Assembly: GCA_963565915.1 (NCBI GenBank)
Contig: OY751492.1
Coordinates: 3,348,001-3,412,000, forward strand
Reading direction: 5' to 3'
DNA length: 64,000 bases
Source of the DNA: Entoloma clypeatum
Taxonomy: Eukaryota > Basidiomycota > Agaricomycetes > Agaricales > Entolomataceae
Below, piece after piece: positions 17,578-29,334 of the stretch; position 1 is the first letter of the stretch, and each line of letters begins with the position of its first letter. The notes under the pieces are model-generated. The model was not told the DNA's origin, made no database searches, and saw nothing but the letters and a program-made list of their open reading frames with translations. The translations under genes were made by a program, and so were the position numbers.

Positions 17578-20500
17578 ATGTCAAGCCTTGCTGCCCAGCT
17601 AGCGCAAAGTGCTTCCCTCAATACCGCTTTACTCGTCGACAGGTCTCGTCGGAAAGCGACAGAGTCTTACCTTTTCACTGGACGCGAAGCTGATCAACAT
17701 GACTTGGAGTCCATACACGCCCTAGGGGTCAATGGCCTTCTGCAATTAGTATCGCTGCAACCGACATTGCGGAAACTTACGGAGACACTGTTTTCAGCGC
17801 ATGCGAAGATTACGGATCGGACGCTTTTATCTTTAGAAGCCAATGCCGAGCTCAATGCTTCGATCGCGCGTTGCCTTACGCTGCTAGGCCCTTATTTAAT
17901 GGAGACACCGACTGGAAAGATCCTTGAATGGTTGGTCAGAAGGTTCAGGTACGAGGGTTTTTGCGCTGTCCTTGCTCCCCAAATCATTCAACTGTTTCTC
18001 CAGGATCAACGAGTTCAATGTGGACGCTGTTCTCGCCCTCTTTCTTCCGTACCACGAGTCCCCTCACTTCACGAAAATGTTATCAATACTCCATATCAAG
18101 TATGCTCAATCTTCTCCCTTCATGCCATCGCATTCTTATTTCCTACAGGCCAAATTCGACATGGAGCTTTTTGCTTCCTTTCAAATCTGCCGCCCAAAAC
18201 TTACCTCGGGTGTCCCTTGTGATTGAAATGTTACGGAATACCGACGTTTCTCGCTTCGTCACGTCTCTTCTACCTATCGCGATTAAAGGCGGCTATAGCC
18301 ATCGTGTACTAATAGCATTCAATGCTGCATGCCTACACGACTTCCTTTCGCGAAGTTCGCAACTGGACGAAGGAACTGTTGCGTACATCCTTCCTGCCTT
18401 CCTCGAGCCCTTGAAACAAGGGTCCGTCAATAAGGATGCCGTGGTACGCCGTTATTTTATCGCTTTGACATCGAACAATTGCCTGACTGCGCTTTTGTAC
18501 AGCTGGGATCATATGTCCTCCTTTCTGCTTTCTCACAAAAATGTAAATTTACCCCAGCCGCTTTGAACGTCGTGCTTTCCGCCATGGCCGGCTCTGCCGA
18601 CCAAGTTTCTGCAAAACATTTTACAAACGCCGCTCTCTCTGTCTGTGAGCCGCAAGCCGAGCTGGACCATTATTCGAACGCAGCTCTCAAAGCAATTCTT
18701 CGCATTCCGTTTGTTGGATTGCCCTGATCTTGTCGATCCAACTCATAATTCATCTCTCTGATTAGGGACATTGAAAACGAATTACGCACCGCGTGTGCTT
18801 GGATTGGAGTCGAAAAGCTCCTCAATCCTTTGCTTCCCGGCTTGATCAGACGGTACGACATATCTGTCCTTCCTTCCTACACCTAGTATCAACGGTCTGT
18901 TTGATTCAGGCTGTCGGACGAACGGGCGTTGCACCTCTTTGAGGCTATCATGACTACTCCCAAGGCTCCTCTGAGCGTGATACAGAAGGGTGCCGTTCTA
19001 CTGCTAGATGTCTTCCTGGGAGCCGACGCACCTGCGCCTCCTGTCCGAAGCCTTTTGGCAGCGATACAGCAACGTAGTCCAGTAGCTTTCCATCAGGCCA
19101 TCGACGAAGTTGGTCAACGAGAAGAAAGGGACAAGGAAGTCCTGGAACAGCTACAGATATCCCTCTCTGTCGTATGTCATCACTATGAATGTGGAGGCTG
19201 GCTTGTTAAATGGCCGTTCCCGTTTTCTTGTAGGTGCCAGGGAGTTGTCAAAAGGGCGGCGATGGGGATAACGATACCATAGACATGGTACTGGCCTCTA
19301 CCAACCCTGATACGAAAGTCCGAACCGTCGCTGTTAATCACCTACTGGGGATTCTTTCGCGAAAGGAGACCCCATCTGAGTCTGGAAAGGTTTGTCAGGT
19401 AACTGCGATACGGGATGTTGCCTAACTTCCCTTCTTGTAGAAATCTATTCACGCCGCATTGCTGGCCCGTGTCCAAGATACTCACCAAGCTATCATAGAT
19501 GCACTTTATCACGAGCCGTCTGTTATTCTCCCGGTCTTGAATGATGACCCGGAAACCTATCTAGAGAACCTTTGTGCCGTTCTGTCTGCTCCAGGTTCCA
19601 AGCCGAAGCGGACGCTTTCACGCGCTCATCTCACATTTCTGAGGTCGCACTTCATCCCTGCCAACCCTGATCATTCCGAACCAGTGTTTCAACGTATTTT
19701 CTTCCCATTTATTTTATTTTCAAAGCCAAGGCAGCATACGACAGAGGTCGTCTGGGATATCATCGCTTCACCTCTCCAAACATCCCAACAAAATGCCGGG
19801 CTACATGAATGGCTCATTGGATGTGCGCCTATCGTTAAACTGGAAAAGGAGGAGAACGCGGGTTCAGACGGGATCGAGATGATGAGCAGACTCAATCGCA
19901 ACCTTTCGTCCCAAATTGCTCGTGGGTGGTTTTTCTCGTGTAAATCTCCGACAACCTTCACAATTCGTTTAGGAAATATTCTGCGCTCCAACGACTATTC
20001 CGTCCACTTTGATGCGCTGCTTGCGAAACTTCAGGATCCACATCCGCACGTCAAGGTCTTGGGTTATCTGATCATGCGGTCACTCCTTGGACAACTTTCT
20101 GGAGAACATCAAGTCGGCGCTGCCCGCAGGGTTCTGGACCTGAAGAGTTTTGAGGACTTGAAAAACGTTGAAGAACTTCTCTCAGGCGATGAAACACTGC
20201 TGGAGGTAAATATTTCCATTCTATGTCTTGTTGTCTCGCCTTACGGATCAACGTTTTATGAAGGCCGTTGATGTCGGGGCTCTAGGAAAGACTGTGGTCG
20301 CGAGGCCCAGCAGCAATACGACTGTATATTGGCTACAGATTGCCATTTTATGTCTTGTTTCTAGCATACCACGCCCTGCAGGATTGTTTCTCAACTGGCT
20401 AGTCGACTCCTCGTCCGTGCGTACTCCTTGCATTTCCACCAATAGTCTTTAAGGGGAATGACTTTAGGCTTCGCCTGAAACGCGCGGCGTTCGTTATGTT

Positions 20501-23500
20501 GAGCTCTTCCGCACGATATATAGAATCGCAAATCTTCCAACTTCTTACCCGCTTCTCAGCACAAGCATCCTTCAAACGCTCTTTCTCAGTCTTAGAGATG
20601 ATCTCTTAGCGTTCTTAGCTGGAATTTGGGTAGGGTCAACAGAAGCTGTTGGAGAGGATGAGCTGCGAACGGTGGCTCTGTTTCATGCGGCAGCGTTCCT
20701 GCAGGCGCATGCTGTAGAAAACGGCAGCATAGATTTTCAAACTATCCTGCCATCACTCCTTATAGCACTTCAAAGTCAAGACAGCGATAGGCGACAGATC
20801 ACCTTGATTTGTATTTCTCATCTACGACAGTTGGTTGATCACAAATTCACGACGGTCTATGGTTTCGATACCATATATGGGAATAATACAAGTGAGTGTT
20901 GCTTTTCTTGCCATTGGTTCGTATAATTCATGCCGTTTCAGGCCAACTACAGTATCTTGATCAGGATGATTTTAAGAAATATCTGAACGGTTTGATGGAT
21001 CATCAAGACCATTTCCTTCATGATACCGAATACATCAAGGTTTTCCACCAGCAACATTTGGGTAGAAGCAAACTGGATAAGAAGCGTGATTATGAGTATG
21101 TTTCTTTCCATCTGTAGGCTACCGCAAGGCATGACGGCATGTTCAGATACAAGCATCGTGTTCTATGTTTCCTCCTATCCCATGTCAATGCACTCACACT
21201 TCCGACGGCACAAGCTGCTTTGTTGGGGACTATCAATACCATTGCGGATGATGCCAAAGTGCAAATTCTGCTTCCGACGATCAGAACGCTTTTCTCGTAT
21301 TCAAACGATGCGTTGAACGGGGCGACACAAGACCTGATTATTCTGATTATCTCGTGCTTTGACGTCTCAGTGGCCAAAGACCTGAACGATGCAAATGGAG
21401 AAGTTTGGAGTGTTTATGTGTCCATGTTGAAATGTGCATTCGAATCAGGCGAGTCTGTCCCGCTTTTCAATGCTCTCTCCATCCATCTCATGTGGTGTGT
21501 ATTAGAAGCCTCCAGAATATTGTCGCTTATTGTTTCGCGAGCTCTCGAACAAGGCTTATTCAGCGCTCTGGAATCCGGACGCAAGATCGAGCTCCTCGAA
21601 CTGTTACTGGAGTTTGGGACACAAAACGCGGACAACGTAAGTGGAAATTTGATATCACAAACCCCATCTCACGAGATATATAGTACATGATATGCAAACA
21701 ACTTCTTGGCAATCTCATCGACGAAATCCCGCTCATCGTGCACATTCTCGACTCTCTCCAGCCTGCCACTGCGAGCAATCCTCCGCGTGCCACCAAGCGA
21801 CCAAAAATAACATAGTTCGTGATCCGTTTGTCAAACCAAACATGATCTGACTTGGAAATTCAGTGTTTCCGAGGAGGTACCTCCCCGTCTAAATCTCTTT
21901 GCAGAGGTCTTAGCTTCTAAGCAACTGCCTCCGTCACTCGAGCTCGTATCAAACCTGCTAGAGACATTGAACCGAATATCTCAATCCGTCTCTGCTGCGC
22001 AAGTAGATACAAGCTACGTCGCGCAATTGTTGATGTCTGCCATAGAGAATGCAGCAAACAAGATAAGCGTAAGCCAATAAGCTCATGTATTCTTTACCAA
22101 CGACTCATTTACGGCAGAGGGCGCCCAACCTTTCTCCGAGTGCTATACGACTCGATATCCTTGTGGAACTCATACGAGGTAAGTCTACCCTATCTTTCTC
22201 ACCTTCACGTTTATAACTCGTTGTTTTCCTTAGTTTCCGACAATCCTCAGACATTCCATCAAGCATTGTTATTAATGGCGGATTTGTCACGCTTAGCGCC
22301 TGAATCGGCGCTTCACAACGTCATGCCTGTATTCACCTTCATGGGAGCAAACATTTTCCATCGTGATGATACCTATAGCTTCAAGGTCGTGCGACGGGTA
22401 GGTTTCCGTGTTCGTCGTAATGGTGTTAGTTCATGAACGGTTGCAGACAATCGAAAGTATTGTCCCTGTCATGGTGGGCTCGCTCAAGCGTGCCCATTCT
22501 CAATCGTTGGATCTCTACGCCGGCTCCAAGGATTTCCTCAAAGTGTTTACCGATGCCGCCAATCATATTCCCCGTCATAGACGCACAAAGTTTGTCCTTT
22601 GATCCATGTTTCATAAAGTAAATAACACAGCCCTAGTTTCTTTTCGCATCTGCTCGAAGCTTTGGGTCCAGAGGATTTCCTGTCGCCGATCTGCATGCTT
22701 CTTGTGGAGAAGGCAGCGAATCGCCTTATCCGACAGAATCTGGACGAAGCACAAAATTATATCTCTCTTCCCTGTTCAATCCTTCAACATTTCTCAACGT
22801 TACAAACTCGTGTTCGTATAAATTGCCACTTGATGTTTTCGCCTTGGCTGACGCATATCGGGCAGACTCTTACGGATATTCTAATGGAAAGCGAACGTCT
22901 TGTTCAACGTGTCGCCTACCCAGAGAGCAATCAACCTGTATTCTTAGATGCTTCGTAAGTTTCCTTTTTGGCCCCAGTTTTGCACCCCGGTTAACCATGA
23001 TCAAGTGATGAAGAAACAATGGCAACAAGGACAATAATTCTTCGGCGCCGAGCACAGGCTTTGGTTGTCTTCGTCGGCTATGCCCTCAAGCCTCGAGTGC
23101 CAGAGATTACATCCCGAGAGACTCACGAAAAAGAAATGGGTCAATTAGTCTCCGCTCTTATCTCTCTTACTCATTCTCATGGCTCTGCTGCCGAGGGCAA
23201 GGTTGACGAAATTGCTCTTGCGGCCTGTTCTTCCATGAATAGAGCCCTAGGCGTCATGTTGGCTTCCGACTTCATTAATGCCGTTCTGTTAATGGTCCAA
23301 TCTGCTGATCCATTGGTAAGAGTGCATGTATGACCAAACTCTGGTTGGGCTCATGATAATCTAGATTCAAAGTGGTGCTTTGGACTTACTCAGTGAACGT
23401 CTATCGAATGTCGCCGCAAAAAATCGTCAAGACGCCGTGCCTGTCATGACCAAGATCATCGGAGTGATTCGGGATATCTTGCGATCACGAACAAACCCAA

Positions 23501-25272
23501 ACGCCACTTCATCCGCATTCAGCGCATTGAGAGCAATATCTCTAACTCTATGTGCTGGTGAGGAATCATCCGTGGTCGAAACCATCCCATTGCTTCTGTC
23601 AGCCGTCGAAGGGCGCACTCTAGCTGCTCCGGCGATGGCTGCTTTGTCGCCGCTCTCGTATGTTGGCAAATCTCATCCAAACCTCGCTTGGTTTCTCATC
23701 CTAGAATTAGGACGAAGCTCGGCCCTCGCGCTATTCCCTATTTCCGCGATATGATTTCGTATAGCGTGATTATGATTCGGCAGGGCAATCCAGGTATTAT
23801 CAACGTCGATTTTCTTCCAAATTTGCAGCTCACCTCAATCCAGCAATACTTGAGAATGCTTATTCTGTTTTACGCGGTCTTCTCGCATCAATTCCCACCT
23901 TTTGGGGTTCTGGAGAACTGAAACAAGTTATGATGCTCTTTGTCGAGAAATACATTTCATCATCAGATGCCTCTCTGGTTCCCTTGTCGAGTCTGATCAA
24001 GACGGTCGCAAAAAAGGTGCCTTCCAAAGTTCTCCTGCCCGCAATAATCGATATGTGGCCTTCTATTCACACCCCATTTCAACCGGTACGTGGTTCCTCA
24101 ATGTATATCCACCAAATGACTAAGAAGATCGTTGTCTTTCAGAACCGCTTCGTTGCGTATTTCGAGGTCCTTGCCAAAGTACTTCGAAACGCGGCGCGTT
24201 CGACGGTCCTTGAGCATTTGCGCTCCTTATTCAAGCTTTTCTTGGAATCGTTTGAAATGGATGCTTCGTCTGCAAATGATGCCGGAGTGAGTACTGCCAC
24301 CCGATTCTGTCACGTTTGAAACGCTGACTCGTTGTCTCCCCATGTAAAGGCGGAAAGTCGGGCCATTGCGGCATTCAAGGAACTCGTAGTCAAGCTGAAC
24401 GACGCTGCATTCAGACCCCTATTCCGGCGTTTGTATGATTGGGCATTTGCGAACGAAACAGGTGTGTTAAGAGTACCCTGCTTTCATCTGTCTTAATGTT
24501 CTCTTTAGATGACAACGGGAAGAAGACGACCTTCTGCCATATGTACATTGCCCTGCTCGAGTTTTTCAAGGTAGTGTTTTCATTTTGGAGTTTTAAAGTT
24601 ATGAAAAACTCATGGTCATCTGGGGCAGGGTCTGATGAATCCATATATGTCCTTCCTGCTGGAACCGTTCATCATGACACTTGATACCTTCAGTTCTCGT
24701 TTATCAGACGACCTCGCATATTGGATGGGTATCGTTGAAACGATTACGAAGAGTCTCACTTACGATGACGGATGTAAGAGGGATGATATATCACGATAAC
24801 AAACCTAACAGATCATTTCAGCTTTCTGGCGGGACGATAAGTTGCGCCAACTTGCCTTGCCGTTGGTCAAGCAGGTTCCTATCTGCGTCAAGCTTGATTC
24901 AATGGAAGGCAAATCATCTTTGCAAAACTGTCTGGATGCGTTAGTAGATAGCGCCACAGATGACATGGTCCTGAAGGCCATTAATCTCGAACTACTCATG
25001 CATACGCGATCGGAGGATGTCCGGCTACGTCTATTTGCCCTCATCTGCGCGGAGAAGTTGTGGAGCACACATGGTAACAAGCTTCTTGGTGAGTACAGTG
25101 GTACCTTGATAAGACAATCATTGACTCCGTATCGGATGACATAGGCTTTGCAGGTGAAACGACGACTTTCATTGCGGAATGTAGCGAAGACGAAAATGAC
25201 ATGGTGGTGAGAGTGTCCCTAAAATTGAAGGATGCAGTGGAAAGCGTAGCAGGGAACATAAATGGGTTATGA
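17578..25272 (+). CDS. UTP10: U3 snoRNP-associated protein UTP10 (HEATR1/BP28), HEAT-repeat scaffold
   Basis: UTP10 is a very large HEAT-repeat protein of the t-UTP part of the small-subunit processome. It supports 18S rRNA processing and pol I transcription in the nucleolus. The start [15 protein letters not shown] followed by [10 protein letters not shown] matches the UTP10 N-terminus. The middle carries [18 protein letters not shown] and IPRHRRTKF, which are strong UTP10 signatures, and the C-terminus has [13 protein letters not shown] and ends after [20 protein letters not shown]. The gene is split by many short introns; 17949-18003 and 18100-18148, for example, splice cleanly in frame. 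ATG 17578 is chosen because it gives the conserved N-terminus. The TGA is at 25270-25272. I saw no clear lesion, but not every exon join was checked. Confidence 0.9.
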
Positions 25273-25330
25273 ATTCGAAAATATATAGATAACGATATAA
25301 GGTGATAAAATTAATGCAAAAGCAGGTATC

Positions 25331-28300
25331 CTATTCCAAAACCGATCCCTGAGAAGTTTCACGTTCTTGAAGTGACTGCTCAATGGCCATGCATTGAGAG
25401 AGGAGCTGGATGATAACGGGTCGCCCACAGGCATTATTAATGAATGGCGTCTGGAGGAAATGGTCAGCCGGATTGATGAATAATGTCGTGGAGGAAGCTA
25501 CCTTTTTCAAGTCGTTAGGTGTTGGTCGAGACGACGCTGGCTGTGAACACTGCCTCAAAAAATCGTGGAATGCAGGCGAATAGAGCTGCGGCTTGCTTAG
25601 TGGCGGCCAGCGATCACTAATCTGCTGTGTTTCGGCGAAGGGTGGTTCAGCCTCAGCCATCTCCCACACAGTGGCACCCAGTGACCAAAGGTCAACTTGA
25701 AGTGCGTTATACGGGGGACTAAGATGAAAAGTTATAATTAGGCAGCACAGACGTTATGAAATACACACCTCCGGACCTCGGGCGCCTGCATTACCCCACA
25801 AACAAAATTAGAAATTCGGGTAATTGTGGACATAATGTGGAGACTTGCCTGCCAATATAGCACCCCTGCTGCATCTGAGAGCATCGGAGATTCTCTTGTG
25901 ACCCGCACAGCGTTAGAGAAGTCAGCTGAGGGGGATTGGGGAAACAAATTTCAATATCGATCGAGCATCGCAAATATCAAGACACGTACCAAGTTTCAAG
26001 ATACCCTGACTATTCAGGAGCAAATTGTCTGAACGAACGTCTCTATGTGCTATACAATGTTTCTGCAGGAATTCCAAGGCCAACAGCACCTGTAGATAGG
26101 GAGAATCAGATCGGGATTTTATCGGAACTCAAAATCTTGGCACGTACATCGCTCGCGAATCTAGCGATCATCCTATCTTGCAACATGAGGCCTTCCGGTA
26201 CCAGGCCGATGATGTCCGCAAGACTTCTCTCCATCAACTCCATTCGGATCCATAACGTGTCTTCCACGAGGTCCACGTATACGGCATCCATCGACAGGAC
26301 GTGCTCGTAGCCCAGACCCTTCATCAAAGACAACTCCTTTTCCAGATCAATCAACTTCGGAGATCCGGATGGCAAGATAGCCACGCTCTTGATCGCCACC
26401 AGGGTCGTCCGGTCGTTCGCCAAGTCGTCAGCGTCTCGCGCCTTGATGAGTGGGGGAACCTTGAGCTTGTGACGGTTTATTTTCGTCAACCGGGACGCAA
26501 AGACGGAGCCGCTGTCGCCCTCTGCTATTTCATGCAGGTCAAGGTAGTATTCGCGAGGATCGATAGCTTCATCGATAAATTGCTCCAATGGTGCAACCAC
26601 AGACGATAGCCAGCCGGGATATCTTTGGAAGGGGGTCCCGGGCGTTGTAACAGCTGACGTAGTAGTGAGAGAGGTAAGCGGCCCGGGCGAGTTCACACCA
26701 CTGATGATAATTTTGGGTCTGAGTGGTGGACTCGCGGGAGAGGCTATTTCATTTTCCTCAGGGGACTGAACGATGATTTCTTCCTGGACAATTCCGTAAG
26801 TGTCAGTAACGGACATCTTCAACTGGGGATTCGGGTTCAGAGGGAATGAAAATCTCGACGGATCAGGTGACGGCGATGAATCGAGGTAATACGTTAGTGG
26901 CGAATCCATGTCTGCTTCGGAAACAGGCGTCTGCTGCGACAGGGTACTGGAGGATCCGGAAGTTGATGCTGAGCCCTCCTCACTCCCAAAGTTCAAACTT
27001 AGGGGAGAGGGAGGGTGTCTCCTGTCCGAGACGGACGAAGCCACAGGGGGCGAGGATTGTGTAAACGCAGGGGAGCCAGTATGCTCCCTGCCCTGCCCTG
27101 CCTGCCTGAGACCTCCTTTGACTCTGGAGTGGTCGATGACATAAGCACCCGCCCTTCTCGCGATGGAGACGTTCCTCACGATAGCAGGCTCCGCCAGGAC
27201 GGTGGAAGTACTACTGCGACTTGAGTCTCTGTTTGCGCTCCGCTGCATCGCTTCGTCGCGCGCCCTCAGCAAGCCGTCGTCATTGTCATCCTCTAGCTCC
27301 TCTGACGTCGCTCGACGGCCTTCAATACCCTGAACGCTGTACGGAGGCGTCAGCAGCTTCTCCTGTGAATTTTGCCGTCGTGTTGCATTTGTCGCACCCT
27401 GTGGGATCCCCTGTCCAAGCCTGACATCCCTCTGACGTGAATGCCAGATTGCTGAAATACCCTCCGTCGACTGGGGTGATGGTAGTTCAGGCACATCCCA
27501 GTTCTCCGCTAGAGGATCATAGCGAGCAGTTGATGCTGGCTCTGCCCATGCAGAAGACGGCGTCTCAACTTCCTCATCATCCCTATAGAAAGTGGATTGC
27601 AGTGTACTGTTTTGCAGTGGTGGAACGGGCACTGGTCGTGAAGGTGGCGGTGCTCTACTACCCTTATGTGGTTGGCTTGGCCCTGGTTGTGAGACCGCCG
27701 GAACCGCGGCGGGATCTGGACGGTTTTCAGGACTGAGAAGTGGCTTGCCGCTGCCCGTGAGGGTAGATGAGATTTTGGCGTTTTGTGCTTCAGCAAAAGT
27801 CGAAGAACCGGGTGTGACCTCACTTCTAGTGCTGATGCCAGAAAACAAGGCTTCTCCCCATGAAGATAGGTCGGTACTGTCTGTGTTTTTGTGGAGGGAA
27901 AGCCGAGGAGGGAGGGCGGTAAGGCGCTTTCTGAGACTGTCAGCCTGCGATTCCAGAATGGGGGGGCGGGTTGACTCGGATGATGATGACGATGACGAGG
28001 GTGTGCGTTCATGTAAGGGCTGAACGCCGTTCGGGGGGTGATTAGTCCGTCCAGTCTGTTGAGGTGTAGCGTCTGGTGACTGGAAGGATGAGGTACTGCT
28101 GACAGAATGTGATAATGCATGTGTGCGCGGAGTAGAAGGTGGGTGAGACAATGAACCATCTTTCTTGTCGGATGAGTAACTGCCATTTGGTGTGAAATTA
28201 GTATAGGACGGGGGAGGCGAATTCATGGCGTCGTTAGTAACGTGATATGTGCGTCTAGGGGGAGTGGAGGGCCGAATTGAACGCGATAGCGGAGATGTAG

Positions 28301-29334
28301 CAGTTGTAGCAGATGTTACGGTTGATGCGCGGTTGCCGTTGGTCGTATGGGTATCGACTGAACCGGAACACGCCCGTGAAGATATGGATGGGTGACTGGA
28401 TGTTTGGCTATCGATAGAAGCCTTACGGGGGCCAAAAGATTTAGCTGGAGAATTAGGCGAAGGTCCGAGTCGCGGAGAGGTGAGAGATTGTGGGTAAACT
28501 TGGGCGGCCTCAGCAACGGTTCCAGCGCGGGAAGCATCAGAGGCCTGACGTGCGAGGGACATCGAGAAGGTATTGGTATATGTGATAGGCGACTCAGTCG
28601 CCGTGTAAGCGGGAGAAGCGGGTCGTTCAGAAAAAAGATACTGCGATCGACCTGCTGCTCTCCGCGCATGAATCTCGGCAATCTCTTCCTCCGAGAACCC
28701 CGCTTGAGCCAACGACATCGTCCAGGAGGGGGGAAGACCTGAGTAACTGTTGAACGAATGAATTTTTGTCGAAATAACACTAGCTTTAGGAAGACCCACC
28801 CTTCGTCCACATGAATGTTATGCTAGCGAAAACATGAGCCGAGGTGAGGCGAGCTAAAGATACAATTGCACCCACCTGAAAGTTGAACGGTACAGAGATA
28901 TTCTCGTCAGGAACAGGAAGTGGGGGAACATCATCTGGAGGTGGACTCTTGATCGAGCGGGCTCGCGGGCTGCGCTTCGGGAACTTGAAGAAGCCAGATT
29001 TGGTCTTCTTCGGCCCCTTCTGTGAACTTCCATCGGCGGTTGCATATGAAGCTATAGACGCTGCAGTGGAAACGACAGACACTGAGGACTGATTCATGTT
29101 TGGAGAGAGATAATAAGGGTTTTGGGGATGAGGGGTGAGAGGAGTGCTCGGGACTGAAGGAGAGTCGGGAGAGAGAGAAATGAGGGAACGGTTCCTGGAG
29201 AAAAAGTTGTCCTTCGGCGGGGGAGGGGGCGGTCGTGCCTCCTTCGAGGCAAATTTGAATACCTTGAGGGTGGAGAAACGAGAGGCTTTGGGGAACGATG
29301 AGCTCGAGATCGAGGACGCGCTGCTAGTGGCCAT
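25331..29334 (-). CDS. Divergent p21-activated (PAK/STE20-like) kinase with CRIB domain
   Basis: From ATG 29334 the protein has a Ser/Pro-rich N-terminus, then a CRIB/PBD motif formed across introns (ISVPFNFQ, then HNIHVDE, then GLPPSWTMSLAQAGF) that should bind Cdc42/Rac GTPases. A disordered linker of about 700 residues leads to a C-terminal kinase domain. Present are a glycine loop (AEGDSGSV), the VAIK lysine and a helix-C glutamate (DLEKELSLMK). The catalytic loop reads HRDVRSDN rather than HRDIKSDN, the DFG motif reads DFS, and APE is intact but sits on a 17-nt microexon (25769-25785). The intron before that exon begins with GC. The changed motifs suggest reduced or altered catalysis. 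It is convergent with UTP10, with 58 bp between stop codons. A canonical PAK lies at 43791-46645, so this is a second, divergent member. Confidence 0.85.
25769..25785 (-). other. 17-nt microexon coding the APE motif, behind a GC-AG intron
   Basis: The exon GCGCCCGAGGTCCGGAG joins YWQ to APEVR and then SPPYNALQVDLWSLG. The intron on its 5' side (25848-25786, 63 nt) has donor CAG|GCAAGT and acceptor GCAG; the one on its 3' side starts GTGTGT. Both joins keep the kinase subdomain VIII-IX reading frame. Confidence 0.75.
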
